Part shown: in pieces, positions 41,517-49,199 of the stretch
How positions within the stretch are numbered: the stretch's first letter is position 1
Layout: every line of letters begins with the position of its first letter
Assembly: GCF_004570865.1 (NCBI RefSeq)
Contig: NZ_SPQS01000021.1
Span: 1-64,000, forward strand
Source: Bradyrhizobium frederickii
Lineage (GTDB): Bacteria; Pseudomonadota; Alphaproteobacteria; Rhizobiales; Xanthobacteraceae
DNA: 64,000 nucleotides
Reading direction: 5' to 3'
Program-made: the position numbers and the translations under genes
Notes under the pieces: model-generated
What the model saw: only the letters and a program-made list of their open reading frames with translations
What the model was told of the DNA's origin: nothing
Database searches by the model: none

Positions 41517-42352
41517 CCGCAGAAATTCTATCCTTCGAAACCGGGCGGCCCGCAGAGCTTGCCGAGGGTGAGCCGGCGTTGGTGGTGGATGTCGAGGGCT
41601 ATGAGGGCCCGCTTGACCTGCTGCTCGCGCTGGCGCGGCAGCAGAAGGTCGACCTTGCCAAGATCTCGATCCTGGCGCTGGCCGACCAATATCTCCACTT
41701 CATCGAGGCGGCGCGAAAGATCCGGCTCGAGCTTGCCGCCGACTATCTCGTCATGGCGGCGTGGCTCGCCTTCCTGAAGTCGCGCCTGCTGCTGCCCGAG
41801 CCGCCGAGCGCGGAGGGCCCGAGCGCCGAGCAGATGGCCACCGCGCTCGCCAACCGCCTGCGCCGGCTGGAAGCCATTCGCGAAGCCGCCAACCGCCTGA
41901 TGAACAGGCCGCAATTGCAGCGCGACATCTTCCCGCGCGGCGAGCCCGAGCAGATCGCCGAGATCAAGCATCCGAAATACACCGCGACATTGTACGATCT
42001 GCTCACCGCCTATGCCGCGCAGCGCCAATCGCGCGTGCTGGCGAGCGTGCATCTGGCCAAGCGCACGGTGTGGTCGCTCGCCGAAGCGCGCGCCACGCTG
42101 GAGCGGCTGGTCGGCAGCCTCAACGAACAGGACGACTGGGGCGTGCTGGACGATTTTCTGGTCAGGCATGTCGCCGATCCCACGCAGCGCGCGACGGTGT
42201 TCGCCTCCAGCTTTGCCGCCGCGCTGGAACTGGTGCGCGAAGGTCAGCTGGAACTGAATCAGAAAGAGGCGTTTGCGCCCATCTATTTCCGGAAGGGGCG
42301 CCCAAAACCGGTCCCGGACGCAGCTCCTGCGCCTGATGCGCCGGTCGCTTAA
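41513..42352 (+). CDS. scpA: segregation and condensation protein A
   Basis: A 279-aa kleisin subunit of the SMC-ScpAB condensin. The family's conserved EGYEGPLDLLLALARQQKVD is at the N-terminus, followed by a helical segment ADYLVMAAWLAFLKSRLLLP; the C-terminal winged-helix part includes WGVLDDFLVRH. It bridges the SMC heads and, with ScpB, helps compact and separate chromosomes. The gene overlaps nagZ by four bases and precedes scpB by about 20. Confidence 0.93.
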   Translation: MTAEILSFETGRPAELAEGEPALVVDVEGYEGPLDLLLALARQQKVDLAKISILALADQYLHFIEAARKIRLELAADYLVMAAWLAFLKSRLLLPEPPSAEGPSAEQMATALANRLRRLEAIREAANRLMNRPQLQRDIFPRGEPEQIAEIKHPKYTATLYDLLTAYAAQRQSRVLASVHLAKRTVWSLAEARATLERLVGSLNEQDDWGVLDDFLVRHVADPTQRATVFASSFAAALELVREGQLELNQKEAFAPIYFRKGRPKPVPDAAPAPDAPVA

Positions 42353-42373
42353 GTGCAAGAAGGAGAATCTGCC

Positions 42374-43138
42374 ATGGCAAGCCTGGCTGAAGTGCGGGTA
42401 GAAGAGGCCGAGCCGATGGAGAACGAATCCCAGGCACGTCCCGAGGAATTGCGGCTGCTGGAAGCGCTGCTGTTCGCTTCGAGTGAACCGCTGGACACCG
42501 CGACGCTGGCCAAGCGCATGCCCGAAGGGGTCGACGTCAAGGCCGCGCTGGAACAGCTCCAGGCCGACTATTCCTTGCGCGGGGTGAATCTCGTCCGCGT
42601 CGCCAACAAATGGACCTTCCGCACGGCCGGCGATCTCGCCTGGCTGATGACGCGGGAAAGCACCGAGACCCGCCGCCTGTCACGCGCCGCGATCGAGGTG
42701 CTGGCGATCATCGCCTATCACCAGCCGGTGACGCGCGCCGAGATCGAGGAGATCCGCGGCGTCGTCACCTCGAAGGGCACGCTCGACGTGCTGCTGGAGA
42801 CCGGCTGGATCAAGCCGCGTGGCCGGCGCAAGACGCCGGGCCGTCCGCTGACCTTTGGAACCACGGAGGACTTCCTGTCGCAGTTCACCCTGGAACAGCT
42901 CGGCGACCTGCCGGGCCTCGAGGAGCTGAAAGGCACGGGTCTCCTGGATTCGCGCCTGCCGACCGGATTCAGCGTGCCGACACCGTCTGACGATCCGACG
43001 CTGCGCGAGGACGAGGATCCGTTGGAACCGGGCGATGACCTCGATTTGGCGCTCGCACCTGCGGTCGAGCCCGAGACTCCGGAAACGACTGCGGAAGCCG
43101 GCACTGAGGATCGCGGCGAGGGCGGCAGCGAGGACTGA
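42374..43138 (+). CDS. scpB: segregation and condensation protein B
   Basis: A 254-aa protein with two winged-helix domains (about 20-170), recognisable by LRLLEALLFASSEPL, AIEVLAIIAYHQPVTRAEIE and the GRRKTPGRPLTFGTT loop. An acidic, low-complexity C-terminal tail of about 60 residues follows. It dimerises and binds ScpA in the condensin complex. The ATG at 42374 is chosen because AGGAG lies eight bases upstream; an earlier GTG at 42353 follows directly on the scpA stop, and a later ATG at 42416 is possible. Confidence 0.92.
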   Translation: MASLAEVRVEEAEPMENESQARPEELRLLEALLFASSEPLDTATLAKRMPEGVDVKAALEQLQADYSLRGVNLVRVANKWTFRTAGDLAWLMTRESTETRRLSRAAIEVLAIIAYHQPVTRAEIEEIRGVVTSKGTLDVLLETGWIKPRGRRKTPGRPLTFGTTEDFLSQFTLEQLGDLPGLEELKGTGLLDSRLPTGFSVPTPSDDPTLREDEDPLEPGDDLDLALAPAVEPETPETTAEAGTEDRGEGGSED

Positions 43139-43303
43139 CGTACCGTCCGCTTACGGTCCCCTGCGACCGGTTAACACTAGCAAGATTACGTAGCGCCGAC
43201 AGCGAATTGGCGCTGCCTTGGTCCTTGTTTTTGAGGCCTGCCAAGCCTAGGTTTCGGTAAGATCGGCCGGGTCCCCGGCTATGCGCGTTTGGAGGGTTGC
43301 AGG

Positions 43304-43537
43304 ATGGGTTCTCTCAGCATTTGGCACTGGATCCTGGTGATCGCAGTGGTCCTGCTGCTGTTCGGCCGCGGGAAGATTTCGGATCTGATGGGCGACGTGG
43401 CGCAAGGCATCAAGGCGTTCAAGAAGGGCATGCAGGACGACGACAAGTCCGCCGAGAAGCCCGAGCCGGCCAAGTCGATCGAGCACAATGGTGCACCGAC
43501 CGCGGCGCGGACCGACGTCGGCAGCAAGGCCGTCTGA
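43304..43537 (+). CDS. tatA: twin-arginine translocase subunit TatA
   Basis: A 77-aa protein with one membrane helix (about 5-21, SIWHWILVIAVVLLLFGRGK) and an amphipathic helix (ISDLMGDVAQGIKAFKKGM), followed by a polar tail. This is the FGRGK-type hinge of TatA, which forms the conducting oligomer for folded proteins. GGAGGG lies upstream of the ATG. It is the first of three tat genes. Confidence 0.95.
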   Translation: MGSLSIWHWILVIAVVLLLFGRGKISDLMGDVAQGIKAFKKGMQDDDKSAEKPEPAKSIEHNGAPTAARTDVGSKAV

Positions 43538-43630
43538 GCCGAAAGCAGCACGCGAGACGCGGGTAGGGCGGCCCCGATCCTGCGCGCAAGGGATTGGGCC
43601 GGTTGCGGCTTCGCGTGAACGGAAGACCTC

Positions 43631-44125
43631 ATGTTCGACATCGGGTGGAGTGAACTGGTCCTCATCGGGGTCGTGGCCCTGATCGCCATCGGCCCGAAAG
43701 AGCTGCCGGGCGTGCTGCGCATGGTCGGACAATGGATGGGCAAGGCGCGCAAGATGGCCGCCGAATTCCAGGGCCAGTTTCAGGAAGCGATGCGCGAGGC
43801 CGAGATGGCCGACCTCAAGAAGAGTTTTGACGAGGTCAAGGAAGCTGCCACCGGATTCAATCCGCTGACCTCGCTCCAAAAGGACGTCAGCGACGCGCTC
43901 CGCGTCGATGCGCTGGACAAGCCCGCAGAGACGCCGACGACCACGGCTGTCGAACCGCCTGTCGCTCCTACCACTCCGGAAGCGCCGACGCCCGCGACTT
44001 TCATGGAAGCCGAAGCGCATGCGGCTGCCAACGAGCCGCTTGCGATCACCCGTGAGGTCGAGCAGGCAAAGGTGGCGCAGGACACCGCGCCCTCCGAAGC
44101 GATCAAGGACGCCAAAGCGTCATGA
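43631..44125 (+). CDS. tatB: twin-arginine translocase subunit TatB
   Basis: A 164-aa protein. MFDIGWSELVLIGVVALIAIGPKELPGVLR is reflected in the N-terminal membrane helix (about 7-21) with the conserved Glu8 and GPKELP hinge, then an amphipathic helix (AREAEMADLKKSF region) and a long Pro/Ala/Glu-rich tail. TatB with TatC recognises twin-arginine signal peptides. Its last four bases overlap the tatC start. Confidence 0.94.
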   Translation: MFDIGWSELVLIGVVALIAIGPKELPGVLRMVGQWMGKARKMAAEFQGQFQEAMREAEMADLKKSFDEVKEAATGFNPLTSLQKDVSDALRVDALDKPAETPTTTAVEPPVAPTTPEAPTPATFMEAEAHAAANEPLAITREVEQAKVAQDTAPSEAIKDAKAS

Positions 44126-44934
44126 CCGACGCCGATATCGAGGCCAGCAAAGCCCCGCTGATGGACCATCTGATCGAGCTGCGCTCGCGGCTGATCAAGG
44201 CGCTGCTCGGCTTTGGCATAGCCTTCATCTTCTGCTTCTTCTTCGCCAAGCAGATCTACAACGTGCTGGTCTGGCCGTTCGTGTGGATCGCGGGCCCCGA
44301 GAACTCCAAGTTTATCTACACGGCGCTGCTGGAATATTTCATCACCCAGCTCAAGCTCGCGTTGTTCGGCGCGGGCTTCATCTCGTTCCCGATCGTCGCG
44401 ACCCAGATCTACAAATTCGTCGCGCCCGGCCTCTACAAGCACGAGAAGCAGGCCTTCCTGCCGTATCTGGTCGCGACTCCGTTCTTCTTCGTGCTCGGCG
44501 CGGCGCTGGTCTATTTCGTCGTGCTGCCGATGCTGGTCCGCTTCTCGCTCGGCATGCAGCAGGCCGGCGGCGACGAGACCGCGCAGATCCAGCTCCTGCC
44601 CAAGGTCGGCGAATATCTGTCGCTGATGATGTCGCTGATCTTCGCCTTCGGCATCGCCTTCCAGCTTCCGGTGATCCTGACTCTGCTCGGCCGGATCGGC
44701 ATCGTCAGCTCGAAGATGCTGCGCGAGAAGCGCCGCTATTTCATCGTCATCGCCTTCGTCATCGCCGCCGTGCTGACGCCGCCCGATGTGCTCAGCCAGT
44801 GCTCGCTCGCGATCCCCCTGATGGCGCTCTACGAGGGCTCGATCATCGCGGTCGGTATGGTGGAGCGGAAGGCCGCGGCCTCGCAAGCGGCTACCGGCAC
44901 CGACGTGTCGACGCCGGCCAATCCGGCGGAGTAG
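44122..44934 (+). CDS. tatC: twin-arginine translocase subunit TatC
   Basis: A 270-aa membrane protein with six predicted helices. The family's KAPLMDHLIELRSRLIKAL is at the N-terminus, followed by FAKQIYNVLVWPFVW and the helix-loop YKFVAPGLYKHEKQAFLP. TatC is the core receptor for twin-arginine signal peptides. It ends the tatABC operon; a palindromic repeat follows. Confidence 0.95.
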   Translation: MTDADIEASKAPLMDHLIELRSRLIKALLGFGIAFIFCFFFAKQIYNVLVWPFVWIAGPENSKFIYTALLEYFITQLKLALFGAGFISFPIVATQIYKFVAPGLYKHEKQAFLPYLVATPFFFVLGAALVYFVVLPMLVRFSLGMQQAGGDETAQIQLLPKVGEYLSLMMSLIFAFGIAFQLPVILTLLGRIGIVSSKMLREKRRYFIVIAFVIAAVLTPPDVLSQCSLAIPLMALYEGSIIAVGMVERKAAASQAATGTDVSTPANPAE

Positions 44935-44953
44935 GGGCGGCTCCGCCCCCTCG

Positions 44954-45060
44954 GTGTCATTCCCCGCGAAGGCGGGGAATCCAGTACGCCGCGGCCCTTC
45001 CAGGAATCACCGCGTCTCTGGAATACTGGATCATCCGCCTTCGCGGATGATGACAGCTGT
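44954..45060. repeat. intergenic palindromic repeat element
   Basis: A 107-bp element with GTCATTCCCCGCGAAGGCGG at one end and CCGCCTTCGCGGATGATGAC at the other, complementary apart from a few bases, with inner CCAGTA/TACTGG and CCAGG/CTGG arms. The same family is present in the opposite orientation at 50626-50754. It lies between tatC and serS and may mark the end of the tat transcript. Confidence 0.7.
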
Positions 45061-45134
45061 GCTAGGGGGAGCGGCCATTTGCATGAATGCAAATCGAGAA
45101 TTTGCAGGCTTGCAACAAGCCCAGGACCACAGCC

Positions 45135-46466
45135 ATGCACGACATCAAATCGATCCGCGACAATCCGCAAGCCTTCGACGCCGGTCTCGCCCGGCGGGGT
45201 CTGAAGCCGTTGTCGGCCGCGCTGCTCGCGATCGACGAGACGCGGCGTGCGGCGATTCTCGCGTCCGAGCAGGCACAGGCGCGGCGCAACGCGGCCTCCA
45301 AGGAGATCGGCGACGCCAAGAAGGCCAAGGACGAGGCGCGCGCCGCCAAGCTGATGGCCGAGGTCGCCGAGCTCAAGACCACGATGCCGCAGCTCGAAGC
45401 CGCCGCGAAGGCCGCCGACGAGGAGCTGAGCAGAGAGCTGTCCGCGATCCCGAACATTCCGTTCGACGAGGTGCCCGATGGCGTCGACGAGCACGGCAAC
45501 GTGCAGCGCCACGTGTTCGGCAACAAGCGCAACTACAATTTCGCGCCGAAGCTGCACGACGATCTCGGCACCGCGCTCGGCTACATGGACTTCGAGGCGG
45601 CGGCAAAGCTTTCCGGCGCGCGCTTCGTGGTGCTGAAGAAGGGCCTCGCGCGGCTCGAACGTGCGATCGGCCAGTTCATGCTCGACCTGCACACCACCGA
45701 GCACGGCTATACCGAGATCAACCCGCCGCTGCTGGTGCGCAACGAAGTGATGTTCGGCACCGGACAATTGCCGAAATTCGAGGACGATCAGTTCTGGGCG
45801 ATCAAGGGCGAGCTTCTCGTTGCGCCCGACCAGGAGCGGCTGAGGACCGAGCGCCTCGGCCTGATCCCGACCGCCGAAGTCTCGCTCACCAATCTCGCGC
45901 GCGAATCCATCCTCGACGAGAAGCAGCTGCCGATGCGGCTCACCGCGCTGACGCCTTGCTTCCGCGCGGAGGCCGGAGCTGCCGGGCGCGACACGCGCGG
46001 CATGATCCGCCAGCACCAGTTCACCAAGGTCGAGCTGGTCTCGATCACGACGCCGGAGACCAGCAAGGACGAGCTGGAGCGGATGCTGTCCTGCGCCGAG
46101 CAGGTGCTGCAGAAGCTCGATCTGCATTATCGCGTGATGACGCTGTGCGCGGGGGACATGGGCTTCTCGTCGCAAAAAACCTATGACATCGAGGTCTGGA
46201 TGCCCGGGCAGGGCGAGGGCGGCATGTTCCGCGAGATCTCCAGCTGCTCGGTCTGCGGCGACTTCCAGGCGCGGCGCATGGATGCGCGCTCGCGCGGGCC
46301 GGACGGCAAGCCGCGCTTCGTGCACACGCTGAACGGCTCCGGCACCGCGGTCGGCCGCGCGCTGATCGCCGTGATGGAAACCTATCAGCAGGAGGACGGC
46401 TCGATCGCCGTCCCCGACGTGCTCCAGCCTTATATGGGCGGAGTGAAGGTGATCGCGCGCGACTAA
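45135..46466 (+). CDS. serS: seryl-tRNA synthetase
   Basis: A 443-aa class II synthetase. The N-terminal coiled-coil arm (about 30-105, SEQARRNAASKEIGDAKKAK type) grips the long variable arm of tRNA-Ser; the catalytic domain has motif 2 (TPCFRAEAGAAGRDTRGMIR with HQFTKVE) and motif 3 (NGSGTAVGRALIAVMETYQQ). It charges tRNA-Ser and tRNA-Sec with serine. The ATG at 45135 gives the usual MHDIKSIRDNPQAF start; an earlier frame start at 45087 is not supported. Confidence 0.95.
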   Translation: MHDIKSIRDNPQAFDAGLARRGLKPLSAALLAIDETRRAAILASEQAQARRNAASKEIGDAKKAKDEARAAKLMAEVAELKTTMPQLEAAAKAADEELSRELSAIPNIPFDEVPDGVDEHGNVQRHVFGNKRNYNFAPKLHDDLGTALGYMDFEAAAKLSGARFVVLKKGLARLERAIGQFMLDLHTTEHGYTEINPPLLVRNEVMFGTGQLPKFEDDQFWAIKGELLVAPDQERLRTERLGLIPTAEVSLTNLARESILDEKQLPMRLTALTPCFRAEAGAAGRDTRGMIRQHQFTKVELVSITTPETSKDELERMLSCAEQVLQKLDLHYRVMTLCAGDMGFSSQKTYDIEVWMPGQGEGGMFREISSCSVCGDFQARRMDARSRGPDGKPRFVHTLNGSGTAVGRALIAVMETYQQEDGSIAVPDVLQPYMGGVKVIARD

Positions 46467-46467
46467 A

Positions 46468-46511
46468 GCGTTTTCGAGCGAAGTGGATACCGGTTCGCGT
46501 CAAGAAAACGC
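46468..46511. repeat. short palindromic repeat after serS
   Basis: GCGTTTTC and GAAAACGC arms enclose CGAACCGGTATCCACTTCGC-like inner sequence (read on the minus strand), making a 44-bp hairpin that starts just after the serS stop codon. I recognise this sequence as a common intergenic unit in Bradyrhizobium and Rhodopseudomonas genomes. It may serve as a transcript end for serS. Confidence 0.65.
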
Positions 46512-46592
46512 GGCATGACGAGAATCGCGTTGCGAAGATCGGGCGGCCGGCTATCCTGCCGGCCCCTCGACAACGCGAACCCCGCCCCCTTC

Positions 46593-46955
46593 ATGGCCTT
46601 GCACCGCGACATCTTCTGGATCGGTCGACAATGGGCGGTGACGGGGGCCGGCATTCAGGCCGTCGATCAGCGCCTGCGCGGCGTGCTCGACATCGAGATC
46701 GCGCAGCTCTGGGACGACCATCTCGTGCAGAGCCGGCGGGCCAAGCCCGGGGTGAATGCAGCCGATTTCGACAAGGCGCTGACGGTGGCCCGCGAGCGCT
46801 TTCCGCAGGCGCCGGCGTCGGACCCGTTCGTCGCGCAGCTGAGGGCGCTCGGCGTGATCGAGGCCCCCGTCCTGAGTCCGGCCGTACCGGCAATGCAGCT
46901 GCGGGCGGAAGGCCGGCTGGCGCGCTTTCTGCCGCAATGGCGCATCCGCCGCTGA
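46593..46955 (+). CDS. hypothetical protein
   Basis: A 120-aa soluble protein starting MALHRDIFWIGRQWAVTGAG; it is acidic in the middle and basic at the C-terminus (LPQWRIRR). I know of no function. The sequence has the regular composition of a real protein, and the position between serS and surE, all in one direction, supports it. The ATG at 46593 is chosen because the residues before it (from 46515) look like untranslated sequence. The ribosome site is weak. Confidence 0.6.
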   Translation: MALHRDIFWIGRQWAVTGAGIQAVDQRLRGVLDIEIAQLWDDHLVQSRRAKPGVNAADFDKALTVARERFPQAPASDPFVAQLRALGVIEAPVLSPAVPAMQLRAEGRLARFLPQWRIRR

Positions 46956-47064
46956 CCGGCCCCGGCCGGGAACCTGCCGCCAGACCGCAATCACCCGGTT
47001 TGCCTGATCGGCCCCAGCCGGATAAGACGGCTCAGACCCCGCTTTCCGGAATCGAACCTTTCGC

Positions 47065-47832
47065 ATGCGCATTCTCTGCACCAATGACGACGGCATCCAC
47101 GCCCCCGGCCTCCAGATCGTGGAGGAGATCGCGCGCGCTCTGTCCGACGACGTCTGGGTGGTGGCGCCCGAGCTCGACCAGTCCGGCGTGTCGCATTCGC
47201 TGTCGTTGAACGATCCGTTGCGCCTGCGCGAAGTCGGGCCTCGGCATTTTGCCGTGCGCGGCACGCCGACCGACTGCGTCATCATGGGCGCGCGCCATAT
47301 CCTTGGGCCCAAGCTGCCCGACGTCGTGCTGTCCGGGGTCAACAAAGGCCGCAACGTTGCCGAGGACGTGGTCTATTCCGGCACCATCGCCGGCGCGCTG
47401 GAGGGCACCATTCTGGGCCTGCCGTCGTTCGCGCTGTCGCAGGAGTTCAGCGTCGAGACCCGCGAGCGCCCGCCGTGGGACACCGCGCGCAAGTTCGGGC
47501 CCGACATCCTGCGCAAGGTGATCGCCGCCGGCATCCCGAAGGACACCGTCATCAACGTCAACTTCCCGTCCTGCGCGCCGGAGGATGTGCTCGGCATCCG
47601 CGTCACCCGCCAGGGCAAGCGCAATCTCGGTTTCCTGCGGGTCGACGAGCGCAAGGACGGCCGGGGCAATCCCTATTTCTGGATCGGCTTCGAGCGCGCC
47701 GCCATGATGGACACGCCGGCTGACGGCACCGATCTGGCGGCGCTTCGCGAGCGCTACGTCTCGGTCACCCCGCTGAGGCTCGATCGCACCAATGAGGCGT
47801 TTTCGGAAGAGCTCAGCGCAATGCTGAAATAG
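47065..47832 (+). CDS. surE: 5'/3'-nucleotidase SurE
   Basis: A 255-aa metal-dependent phosphatase. The N-terminus MRILCTNDDGIHAPGLQIVE carries the conserved NDDG metal site; VVAPELDQSGVSHSLSL and LSGVNKGRNVAEDVVYSGT are further family motifs. It dephosphorylates nucleoside monophosphates under stress. The order surE, pcm, nlpD-like recalls the surE-pcm-nlpD group of enterobacteria, although here a minus-strand regulator pair lies between surE and pcm. It converges with that regulator at a gap of only four bases. Confidence 0.93.
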   Translation: MRILCTNDDGIHAPGLQIVEEIARALSDDVWVVAPELDQSGVSHSLSLNDPLRLREVGPRHFAVRGTPTDCVIMGARHILGPKLPDVVLSGVNKGRNVAEDVVYSGTIAGALEGTILGLPSFALSQEFSVETRERPPWDTARKFGPDILRKVIAAGIPKDTVINVNFPSCAPEDVLGIRVTRQGKRNLGFLRVDERKDGRGNPYFWIGFERAAMMDTPADGTDLAALRERYVSVTPLRLDRTNEAFSEELSAMLK

Positions 47833-47836
47833 CTGC

Positions 47837-48211
47837 TTATCCGCCGCCGCGGAGCGCGGCTTCGATGGTCTTGCCAAGCGCCTCGAGCTGAAACGGCTTC
47901 TGGAGCGCCGGCCGGTCGCGGTACTGCTCGGGCAGGCCGGAGGAGCCGTAGCCGGTGGCGAAGATGAACGGGCAGCCCTTGGCCTTGATCACGTCGGCGA
48001 CCGGCGAGATCACCTTGCCATTGACGTTGACGTCGAGAATGGCGATGTCGAACTCGGTCGCCTGGGCGAGCCGCATGGCCTCGTTGATGTCGCCCGCCTC
48101 GGCCGCGACCTTGTAGCCGAGCTCCTCGAGCATGTCCGCGACCATCATCCTGATCATCACCTCGTCCTCGACGAGGAATACAGAGCGGCCGGAAAGCCCT
48201 GTCGCGGTCAT
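47837..48211 (-). CDS. single-domain response regulator
   Basis: A 124-aa receiver domain protein without output domain. It has the acidic pocket VFLVEDEVMIR, phosphoacceptor Asp in DIAILDVNVNGK, FIFATGYGSSG and the lysine in LQKPFQ. In this subgroup the partner kinase is often of the HWE/HisKA_2 type, but none is in the window. The ATG at 48211 is chosen because AAGGA lies seven bases upstream and because it overlaps the stop codon of the 46-aa gene in ATGA. A start at 48229 is the alternative. Confidence 0.82.
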   Translation of the reverse strand: MTATGLSGRSVFLVEDEVMIRMMVADMLEELGYKVAAEAGDINEAMRLAQATEFDIAILDVNVNGKVISPVADVIKAKGCPFIFATGYGSSGLPEQYRDRPALQKPFQLEALGKTIEAALRGGG

Positions 48212-48348
48212 GGTTGAGTCCTTGCCCATTGCCGAAAACGTTCGCAGATATCACGAATTGACGCAATGCGCGTTTCGACCGACGGATGCCTGAAAATGGT
48301 CGTCGCAGCTTCGTCCGCGGCAAGCCAATCTGTGGTTAAATGCGCCAT
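48208..48348 (-). CDS. 46-aa protein translationally coupled to a response regulator
   Basis: A small frame starting MAHLTTDWLAADEAATTIFR and ending RFRQWARTQP. It is balanced in composition, predicted helical, and its TGA stop overlaps the ATG of the response regulator (ATGA), the usual sign of coupled genes. No ribosome site is obvious. No family recognised. It could act on the receiver protein made from the same transcript. Confidence 0.5.
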   Translation of the reverse strand: MAHLTTDWLAADEAATTIFRHPSVETRIASIRDICERFRQWARTQP

Positions 48349-48364
48349 ACGAACGCTACCATGA

Positions 48365-48380
48365 GTTCCTGAGCAGGAAC
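48365..48380. promoter_or_regulatory. 16-bp inverted repeat between the regulator pair and pcm
   Basis: GTTCCTG-AG-CAGGAAC is a perfect dyad with a 2-bp centre, located in the divergent region 17 bases from the 46-aa gene and 60 bases from pcm. It may be an operator. An extracytoplasmic sigma factor site was considered for the GGAAC half but no CGTT at the right distance was found. Confidence 0.4.
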
Positions 48381-48439
48381 ATGATTCTCCTGCCCGGGCT
48401 CGACGCCCGCCGGGCCGGCCAAGACAGCACAAGCAGGCA

Positions 48440-49090
48440 ATGACCTCCCATCAGCACCCGCCGGAAAAGATGATGTTTCAGCTCACGCTGAGGCGTCGGG
48501 GCATCAGCGATCAGGCGGTGCTGCGAACCATGGAGGAGGTGCCGCGCGAACAATTCGTCGACGAGGCCGATCGCGACGGGGCTTACCGCGACAGCGCGCT
48601 GCCGATCGCCTGCGGGCAGACCATCAGCCAGCCCTTCGTCGTGGCCTACATGACCGAGCAGCTGCAGCTCCAGAAGCGGCACCGCGTGCTCGAGATCGGC
48701 ACCGGTTCCGGCTATCAGGCTGCCGTGCTGTCGCGGCTCGCCGGCCAGGTCCTGACGGTCGAGCGCTATCGCAGGCTTGCGGACACGGCACGCGCTAGGC
48801 TCGAAAAGCTCGGCTGTCACAATGTCGAGGTGATGCTTGGCGACGGCCTCAATCTGCCGCCCAATATCGGCCCGTTCGATCGCATCATCGTCACCGCCGC
48901 GATGGAGCAGATCCCGGAGAATCTGATCGAGCGGCTGGAGGTTGGCGGCATCCTGATCGCCCCGGTCGGTCCGCATCAGGGCGTGCAGACGCTGATCCGC
49001 CTGACCCGCAGCGCGGCCGGGATCGAGCGCAAGGAACTCGTCGATGTCCGCTTCGTGCCGGCGCTGCCCGGGGTGGCGCGGGAGCTGTAG
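48440..49090 (+). CDS. pcm: protein-L-isoaspartate O-methyltransferase
   Basis: A 216-aa SAM-dependent methyltransferase. The repair-enzyme signature and SAM site are seen in ACGQTISQPFVVAYMTEQL and RVLEIGTGSGYQAAVLSRLA, with VTAAMEQIPENLIERL further on. It methylates isoaspartyl residues in aged proteins and so starts their repair. Length is normal. It precedes the NlpD-like lipoprotein gene, with about 110 bases between. Confidence 0.93.
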   Translation: MTSHQHPPEKMMFQLTLRRRGISDQAVLRTMEEVPREQFVDEADRDGAYRDSALPIACGQTISQPFVVAYMTEQLQLQKRHRVLEIGTGSGYQAAVLSRLAGQVLTVERYRRLADTARARLEKLGCHNVEVMLGDGLNLPPNIGPFDRIIVTAAMEQIPENLIERLEVGGILIAPVGPHQGVQTLIRLTRSAAGIERKELVDVRFVPALPGVAREL

Positions 49091-49131
49091 ATCTCCGGAT
49101 CGGCTGTGCGGCCAATATCTTATTGGGAGGG

Positions 49132-49147
49132 TTAAGCCGTTATTTAC
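49132..49147 (+). promoter_or_regulatory. possible CtrA-type site upstream of the NlpD-like gene
   Basis: TTAA-N7-TTTAC matches the CtrA consensus TTAA-N7-TTAAC except for one base and has the right spacing. It lies 53 bases before the start codon of a gene with a likely role in septal peptidoglycan hydrolysis. Weak evidence on its own. Confidence 0.35.
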
Positions 49148-49199
49148 TCGGTACGTGTTTACTTAAAAGACCAGTTCTGTTGCGTACGAGTGAGTAACC

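Noticed and set aside
43241..43255. third copy of the CCTAGGT motif before tatA
   Set aside because: Only the central palindrome is shared (GCCTAGGTTT); flanks differ and the tat genes are constitutive housekeeping genes, so chance is more likely.
48365..48420. possible EcfG-type (GGAAC ... CGTT) stress promoter
   Set aside because: GGAAC is present but no CGTT occurs 16-17 bases downstream on either strand.
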